Source: Cupriavidus neocaledonicus
Lineage (GTDB): Bacteria; Pseudomonadota; Gammaproteobacteria; Burkholderiales; Burkholderiaceae
NCBI RefSeq assembly: GCF_000372525.1
Contig: NZ_AQUR01000086.1
Coordinates: 41,803 to 105,802, forward strand
DNA: 64,000 nucleotides
Reading direction: 5' to 3'
Under the pieces are notes generated by a model, which worked only from the letters and a program-made list of their open reading frames with translations, had not been told where the DNA came from and did no database searches. Positions 59,478 through 64,000 of the stretch are shown here, in pieces; positions within the stretch are counted from its first letter, which is position 1; the number at the start of each line of letters is the position of its first letter. The position numbers and the translations under genes were made by a program.

Positions 59478-59888
59478 TCAGAACAGGCCGAACAGCTTCA
59501 GGCCGAAAATCAGGGTAAGCAGCAGGCTGACAACCAGCACGCTGATGGCAGACTTGGCCGAAGCGGGCTTGGAGACACCAACGTGCACGTCCAGCAGCAG
59601 GAAACGGATCCCGGCGCAGAAGTGATGCAGATAACCCCAGATCAGGGCCAGCACAACCAGCTTGACAAAGCCGCCGGACAGAAGGGCCGAGAACTTTGCG
59701 AAGCTCAGTTCGGAGGTGATGCTCTGCTCAAACAGATACAGGACGAAGGGAAGGAGGAGGAACATCAGTGCACCGCTCACGCGATGCAGGATGGATACCT
59801 TGCCGGCCCAGGGCAACCGGTATTTCGCGATCTGCGAAATACCGATATTCCGGAACTCCGGCCTGGCTTGTTTGACGGCTTCAGCCAT
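59478..59888 (-). CDS. sdhC: Succinate dehydrogenase cytochrome b556 subunit SdhC
   Basis: A 136-residue anchor with three membrane helices. RPEFRNIGISQIAKYRLPWAGKVSILHRVSGALMFLLLP and HHFCAGIRFLLLDVHVG contain the quinone-site Ser/Arg and the heme histidine. The ATG at 59888 gives the family's normal start; a longer in-frame start adds an unrelated 17 residues. It is the first gene of the sdh-gltA operon. Confidence 0.94.
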   Translation of the reverse strand: MAEAVKQARPEFRNIGISQIAKYRLPWAGKVSILHRVSGALMFLLLPFVLYLFEQSITSELSFAKFSALLSGGFVKLVVLALIWGYLHHFCAGIRFLLLDVHVGVSKPASAKSAISVLVVSLLLTLIFGLKLFGLF

Positions 59889-59970
59889 GCGAGACCCCAT
59901 TAGCGGTAAACAAAGAAACGAAACTGCCATTGCCTGCATGCAACGGGATGCATTAGGGCAAATCCATGAG

Positions 59971-60001
59971 ATTTTAGCGCCTTTGTTGCGCGCTGCACCA
60001 A
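59971..60001 (-). promoter_or_regulatory. Candidate sdhCDAB promoter
   Basis: TTGGTG (59996-60001) and TAAAAT (59971-59976) on the minus strand are 19 bp apart. The leader to sdhC would be about 75 bases. Just upstream, a 14-bp direct repeat (CCGCCCGACAAGCG and CCGCCCGACAATCG) covers 60018-60045. Confidence 0.4.
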
Positions 60002-60164
60002 TAATTTTCTGCTATCACCGCCCGACAAGCGCCGCCCGACAATCGCACACTGCGCACATCGGGCGCGTCACTTCGCGCGACAACCAGCGCGTCGCGCCAC
60101 AGCCGGCATTACCCCGGGCCAAGTCAATAATCGGCGCGCGCACCCCAGGCGCGACACCGCCATT

Positions 60165-61067
60165 TCAGCTCAGGTCGTTCTGGTAATAGTGCCGGGTGGT
60201 GACGTAGAGCCCACGGCGCACTTCCACGGGGCGATCGCCATAGGTGTAGGACACGCGCTCGACCGACAGCAGCGGCGCGCCCACCGGCACGGACAGCAGC
60301 TCGGCGGCGGTCTCGTCGGCGGGCACGGCGCGGATCTTTTCCGAGGCGCGGATCATGCGCGTACCGAATTCGGCCTCGAACAATGCATACATGGGCCCTT
60401 TCCACTCGGTCAGCTTTTCCGCGGTCAGGCCCTTGAAGTTGGCGCCGAGCAGCCAGATTTCGTCCAGCACGGTCGACTCGCCGGAGAAAGTCAGCACGCG
60501 GCGGATTTGCACCACGCTGTCGCCGGTGCGGATGTCGAGCAGCCGCGCGATTTCGGCGGGGGCGCGCAGGCGCTTGCATTCCAGCACGCGGCTGGCGCCA
60601 TAGTGGGGTTCGCCCTCGTCCGGGACGAGGCGCAGGAAACGGAACTTGACCACGTCTTCATGGTGCGTGGTCACGAAGGTGCCCTTGCCCTGGCGGCGCG
60701 CCACCAGGTTCTCGGCGGCGAGCTCGTCGATGGCCTTGCGCACCGTGCCCTGGCTGACCTTGTAGCGCGACGCCAGCTCCATCTCGCTGGGAATCATCTC
60801 GCCCGGCTTCCATTCGCCGGATTGCAGGCTGCGCGTGATCAGCGCCTTGATCTGCTGGTAAAGCGGGCTGAACGTGGGCGATGGCACTGACTGCAGACCA
60901 GGAGCGGAACCAGAAGCGGCACCAGTTTGCGGGGCGGCCTGCGGCGCGGCGGCCGGCGCGGGCGCCGGCGGCGAAAGCGGCTGCGTCCCGGCGCCAGGCG
61001 TGGCGGCGCCAGATTCCTGCGCGCCGGGTGTGGCTGCGCCGGTCAGGGACGTAGGCAGGGAGGACAT
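60165..61067 (-). CDS. GntR-family regulator (HutC type, UTRA domain)
   Basis: A 300-residue regulator. A low-complexity Ala/Pro/Gly N-terminus of about 65 residues precedes the winged helix (SPLYQQIKALITRSLQSGEWKPGEMIPSEMELASRYKVSQGTVRKAIDELAAENLVARRQGKGTFV). The UTRA effector domain follows. A GTG near the end of the low-complexity part could be an alternative start. It lies between the sdh-gltA operon and mdh, facing a perfect 20-bp palindrome. It is likely a TCA-cycle regulator; the effector is unknown. Confidence 0.9.
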   Translation of the reverse strand: MSSLPTSLTGAATPGAQESGAATPGAGTQPLSPPAPAPAAAPQAAPQTGAASGSAPGLQSVPSPTFSPLYQQIKALITRSLQSGEWKPGEMIPSEMELASRYKVSQGTVRKAIDELAAENLVARRQGKGTFVTTHHEDVVKFRFLRLVPDEGEPHYGASRVLECKRLRAPAEIARLLDIRTGDSVVQIRRVLTFSGESTVLDEIWLLGANFKGLTAEKLTEWKGPMYALFEAEFGTRMIRASEKIRAVPADETAAELLSVPVGAPLLSVERVSYTYGDRPVEVRRGLYVTTRHYYQNDLS

Positions 61068-61121
61068 AGCGCGATTTCACCACAAAAGGGCAAGTAACGT
61101 CCAGCCTTACGTTAATTGTCT

Positions 61122-61141
61122 TATGTCTTATATAAGACATA
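61122..61141. promoter_or_regulatory. GntR-type operator palindrome
   Basis: A perfect 20-bp palindrome with half-site TATGTCTTAT and centre TATA. A further TGTCTTA half-site overlaps its left edge (61118-61124). The form GTCTTATATAAGAC suits GntR/HutC regulators. It is 54 bases upstream of the GntR gene start and 5 bases before the mdh -35 box, so it may serve autoregulation and mdh control. Confidence 0.75.
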
Positions 61142-61145
61142 TGAA

Positions 61146-61175
61146 TTGACAGGATGGAGAGGCCGGGCCTACACT
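61146..61175 (+). promoter_or_regulatory. mdh promoter
   Basis: TTGACA (61146-61151) and TACACT (61170-61175) are 18 bp apart, immediately downstream of the palindrome. Confidence 0.6.
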
Positions 61176-61479
61176 CGCGCTGGTCCACGCCCGCGATCGC
61201 CCGTCTCCAGGCCCGCCAGCCGCCGCCCCAGGGCGCAACTGTACCGCGCCCGCGGCGGCCCGGTCTGGAAATGGCGCCTCGCTTCGCAGTAGACTAACGC
61301 CTTGTTGCATCACCATGACCCGTTGTGGCTCTCCCCCACCGGCCCCGCCACCAGGCTCCGGCGGACGGCCGCTCCCCGCTGTGGCGACAACCAGCACCCG
61401 GTGACACACCGCGCGCCCCTGCATGGCGCCGGCGCGCCACCGACCGGCATCCCCCCTTCTATCGTTTGGAGATTTACTC

Positions 61480-62463
61480 ATGGCTAAAGCCCCAATGCGC
61501 GTCGCAGTGACCGGCGCCGCTGGCCAGATCGGCTACTCCCTGCTGTTCCGCATCGCCAACGGCGACATGCTGGGCAAAGACCAGCCGGTCATCCTCCAAC
61601 TGCTCGACCTCCCGCAAGCCCAGCAGGCCGTCAAGGGCGTGGTGATGGAACTGGAAGACTGCGCGTTCCCGCTGCTGGCCGGCGTGGTCATCACCGATGA
61701 CCCCAAGGTTGCCTTCAAGGACGCCGACGTGGCCCTGCTGGTGGGCGCCCGTCCGCGCAGCAAGGGCATGGAGCGCAAGGACCTGCTCGAAGCCAACGCC
61801 CAGATCTTCACGGTGCAGGGCAAGGCGCTGGACGAAGTCGCCAGCCGCAACGTCAAGGTGCTGGTGGTCGGCAACCCGGCCAACACCAATGCCTACATCG
61901 CGATGAAGTCGGCCCCGAACCTGCCGCGCGAGAACTTCACCGCGATGCTGCGCCTGGACCACAACCGTGCGCTGTCGCAGATCGCCGCCAAGACCGGCAA
62001 GCCGGTGTCGTCGATCGAGAAGCTGTTCGTGTGGGGCAACCACAGCCCGACCATGTACGCCGACTACCGCTACGCCACCGTCGACGGCCAGAGCGTCAAG
62101 GACCTGATCAACGACCCGGTGTGGAACAACGACGTGTTCCTGCCGACCGTCGGCAAGCGCGGCGCCGCCATCATCGAGGCCCGTGGCCTGTCGTCGGCCG
62201 CCTCGGCCGCCAACGCCGCGATCGACCACGTGCGCGACTGGGTGCTGGGCAGCAACGGCAAGGTCGTCACCATGGGCATCCCGTCCAACGGTGAATACGG
62301 CATCCCGGCCGACACCATGTTCGGCTACCCGGTGACCACCGCCAACGGCAAGTACGAAATCGTCAAGGGTCTGGAGATCGACGCCTACAGCCAGGAGAAG
62401 ATCAACATCACCCTGAAGGAACTGGAAGAAGAAAAGGCCGGCGTGCAGCATCTGCTGGGCTGA
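61480..62463 (+). CDS. mdh: Malate dehydrogenase
   Basis: A 327-residue NAD-dependent enzyme that oxidises malate to oxaloacetate. The NAD motif is [19 protein letters not shown]. Substrate arginines lie in [15 protein letters not shown], and the catalytic His is in [14 protein letters not shown]. The length fits the cytosolic-type MDH of proteobacteria. GGAG precedes the ATG by 8 bases. A terminator follows. Confidence 0.97.
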
Positions 62464-62485
62464 TCTTCCCAAGCTCTGACCAGGG

Positions 62486-62533
62486 ACCGGGGTTCCGCAA
62501 CGATGACAGAATCGGCGCGGACCCCGGTTTTTT
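62486..62533 (+). terminator. mdh terminator
   Basis: ACCGGGGT with CCGC pairs with GCGG and ACCCCGGT (one bulged base), followed by six T residues. The loop is long (18 bases). Confidence 0.8.
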
Positions 62534-62591
62534 CATAGGCAGCGGCCCAGGTGCCCTGTCCTGTCCGCCAACTTCAACTTTCCGAATCTCC

Positions 62592-63572
62592 GTGCATCCT
62601 TCCGAGGTCTTGTTCCAGGGCGAAGCCATCCCGGTCCAGCTGCCGGTGTGTGACCATTACGCGGGCAGCGAAAAGCTGATGCGCAAGTCGCTTGCCCTGC
62701 AACAAGAGCTTGGCCCGGTCTTCGACATCACCTTCGACTGCGAGGACGGCGCCGCCGTCGGCCACGAGCGCGAGCACGCCGAGCTGTGCGCGCAACTTGT
62801 CAACGGCCCGCTCAATGCCCACAACCGCGTGGGCGTGCGCATCCATGACCCGGCCCACCCCAGCTGGCGCGAGGACGTCGACGTGCTGGTGCGCGCCGCC
62901 GGGGCGCGGCTGGCCTATGTGGTGGTGCCCAAGGTCACCGACGTGGTCGAGGTCGCGCGCGTGACCGACCATGTCAACCAGGTCGCGCGCAGCGCCGGCA
63001 TTGCGCGCCATATCCCCATCCATGTGCTGATCGAAACCCATGCGGCGCTGGAGCAGGCTTTCGATATTGCCGCGCTGGTGCAGGTGGAATGCCTGAGCTT
63101 CGGCCTGATGGACTTCGTCTCTGCCCACCATGGCGCGATCCCCGGCGAGGCCATGCGCTCGCCGCAGCAGTTCGAACACCCGCTGGTGCGCCGCGCCATG
63201 CTGGAAATCTCCGCCGCCTGCCACCGCCACGGCAAGGTGCCGTCGCACAACGTCAGCACCGACGTGCAGGCGCCGCAGCGCGCCGGCGACGACGCGCTGC
63301 GCGCGCGCAGCGAATTCGGCTACCTGCGCAAGTGGAGCATCCATCCGGGCCAGATCGCCCCGATCGTGGCGGCATTCCGCCCCGGCGCGGAAGAGATCGG
63401 GGCGGCCAGCCAGATCCTGCTGGCCGCGCACGAGAACAACTGGGCGCCGATCCGCCATCAAGGCCAGCTGCACGACCGCGCCAGCTACCGCTATTACTGG
63501 TCGCTGCTGCAGCGCGCGCAGGCCACCGGCACGCCGCTGCCCGCCAATGTGGAAGCGCTGTTTTTCGGCTGA
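62592..63572 (+). CDS. HpcH/HpaI aldolase / citrate-lyase-beta-like protein (CoA ester lyase)
   Basis: A 326-residue TIM-barrel protein of the CitE family. FDITFDCEDGAAVGHEREHAE gives the metal-binding acidic site, VGVRIHDPAHPSWREDVDVLV the conserved arginine, and LIETHAALEQAFDIA and the C-terminal RKWSIHPGQIAPIVAAF close the barrel. Related enzymes split malyl-, citramalyl- or citryl-CoA. No citrate lyase alpha or gamma subunit is nearby. It starts with GTG at 62592, with a poor ribosome-binding site. It lies between mdh and prpC. Confidence 0.87.
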   Translation: MHPSEVLFQGEAIPVQLPVCDHYAGSEKLMRKSLALQQELGPVFDITFDCEDGAAVGHEREHAELCAQLVNGPLNAHNRVGVRIHDPAHPSWREDVDVLVRAAGARLAYVVVPKVTDVVEVARVTDHVNQVARSAGIARHIPIHVLIETHAALEQAFDIAALVQVECLSFGLMDFVSAHHGAIPGEAMRSPQQFEHPLVRRAMLEISAACHRHGKVPSHNVSTDVQAPQRAGDDALRARSEFGYLRKWSIHPGQIAPIVAAFRPGAEEIGAASQILLAAHENNWAPIRHQGQLHDRASYRYYWSLLQRAQATGTPLPANVEALFFG

Positions 63573-63626
63573 AGCCGGTCCCCGGCCCCATCCCCATCAA
63601 GTTCCGCAGTGCCCAAGGAGACACGG

Positions 63627-64000
63627 ATGCCCGCCTCGAAGCTTGCCGCAACCGACCCCACGCTCGACCCCGCACTTGGCACCGAGGCCAGCGCGCCGGC
63701 CGCGCCACGGATCAAGAAATCCGTCGCGCTGTCGGGCGTGACCGCCGGCAACACCGCGCTGTGCACCGTCGGCCGCACCGGCAACGACCTGCACTACCGC
63801 GGCTACGACATCCTCGATATCGCCGAGACCTGCGAATTCGAGGAAATCGCCCACCTGCTGGTGCACGGCAAGCTGCCGACCAAATCCGAGCTGGCCGCCT
63901 ACAAGGCCAAGCTCAAGAGCCTGCGCGGCCTGCCCGCCAACGTCAAGGCGGCGCTCGAATGGGTGCCCGCCAGCGCGCACCCGATGGACGTGATGCGCAC
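63627..64000 (+). CDS. prpC: 2-methylcitrate/citrate synthase PrpC (3' end beyond the window)
   Basis: The first 124 codons of a citrate-synthase-family protein. KKSVALSGVTAGNTALCTVGRTGNDLHYRGYDILDIAETCEFEEIAHLLVHGKLPT is the PrpC beginning, distinct from the NADH-sensitive N-domain of gltA. PrpC joins propionyl-CoA and oxaloacetate. AAGGAGACACGG gives an excellent ribosome-binding site before the ATG. The ending MDVMRT... is cut by the window edge. It follows the CitE-like gene by 54 bases. Confidence 0.92.
   Translation, partial: MPASKLAATDPTLDPALGTEASAPAAPRIKKSVALSGVTAGNTALCTVGRTGNDLHYRGYDILDIAETCEFEEIAHLLVHGKLPTKSELAAYKAKLKSLRGLPANVKAALEWVPASAHPMDVMR

Larger units (their letters stand above)
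61068..61479. promoter_or_regulatory. Divergent GntR/mdh control region
   Basis: A 412-base gap without a gene. It holds the 20-bp palindrome at 61122-61141 and the mdh promoter at 61146-61175. A second, weaker -10-like TAGACT falls near 61291-61296. The mdh leader would be about 297 bases from the first promoter; the leader is GC-rich and no known element was recognised in it. Confidence 0.5.

Noticed and set aside
57289..59625. A 778-codon plus-strand open frame opposite sdhA
   Set aside because: The sdhA/sdhD proteins are unmistakable and the opposing frame lacks domain features.

Overview
The window is a 64-kb stretch of a GC-rich betaproteobacterial chromosome. Gene content and order (leuCDB-asd-fimV-truA-trpFB-methylase-trpA-accD-folC-SPOR-cvpA-purF-metZ, then livFGMH/livK, gltA-sdhEBADC, GntR, mdh) are those of a Burkholderiaceae main chromosome. 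The protein sequences look most like Cupriavidus/Ralstonia. The genus is inferred from synteny and protein character, not from a database search. Almost everything is core metabolism. There is no phage, integrase, insertion sequence or CRISPR array. One tRNA (Asn) is present and there is no rRNA.

Layout. 1-9.3 kb: start of the yceD gene (truncated by the window edge), Maf pyrophosphatase, an RsmI-like methylase, the leftward rluC-HAD phosphatase-Rieske-sppA operon, then rne (RNase E) behind a 790-base structured leader. 9.3-13 kb: molybdenum cofactor genes moaA-mobA-moeA and a small membrane protein. 13-21 kb: rmuC, a 2-hydroxyacid dehydrogenase, an NhaD-type antiporter, lutC, pncB, and the fdxA/ferredoxin-NADP reductase pair. 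21-26 kb: tRNA-Asn, then a five-gene leftward operon (cupin, Bug-type binding protein, acyl-CoA dehydrogenase, CaiB CoA-transferase, IclR regulator) that looks like an accessory acid-catabolism cluster with a palindromic operator. 26-29 kb: a stand-alone rpsU, a NodI/NodJ-type ABC exporter and a small lipoprotein. 29-49 kb, all leftward: the amino-acid and purine block from leuC down to metZ, with a beta-class DNA methyltransferase embedded between trpB and trpA. cvpA is split by a one-base frameshift. 49-54.3 kb: a high-affinity branched-chain amino-acid ABC transporter, with livFGMH flanked by two inverted copies of a composite hairpin repeat of about 160 bp. 54.8-64 kb: citrate synthase and succinate dehydrogenase, a GntR/UTRA regulator with a perfect 20-bp palindrome facing mdh, then mdh, a CitE-like lyase and the start of prpC.

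How it works together. Leucine synthesis and branched-chain uptake lie side by side. The asd, trp and met genes supply amino acids. gltA, sdh, mdh and prpC form a TCA/methylcitrate block probably coordinated by the GntR regulator. The least explained items are the flanking repeat pair, the trp-embedded methylase, the double palindrome before the cupin operon, the rne leader, and a possible leaderless 43-codon ORF before asd.
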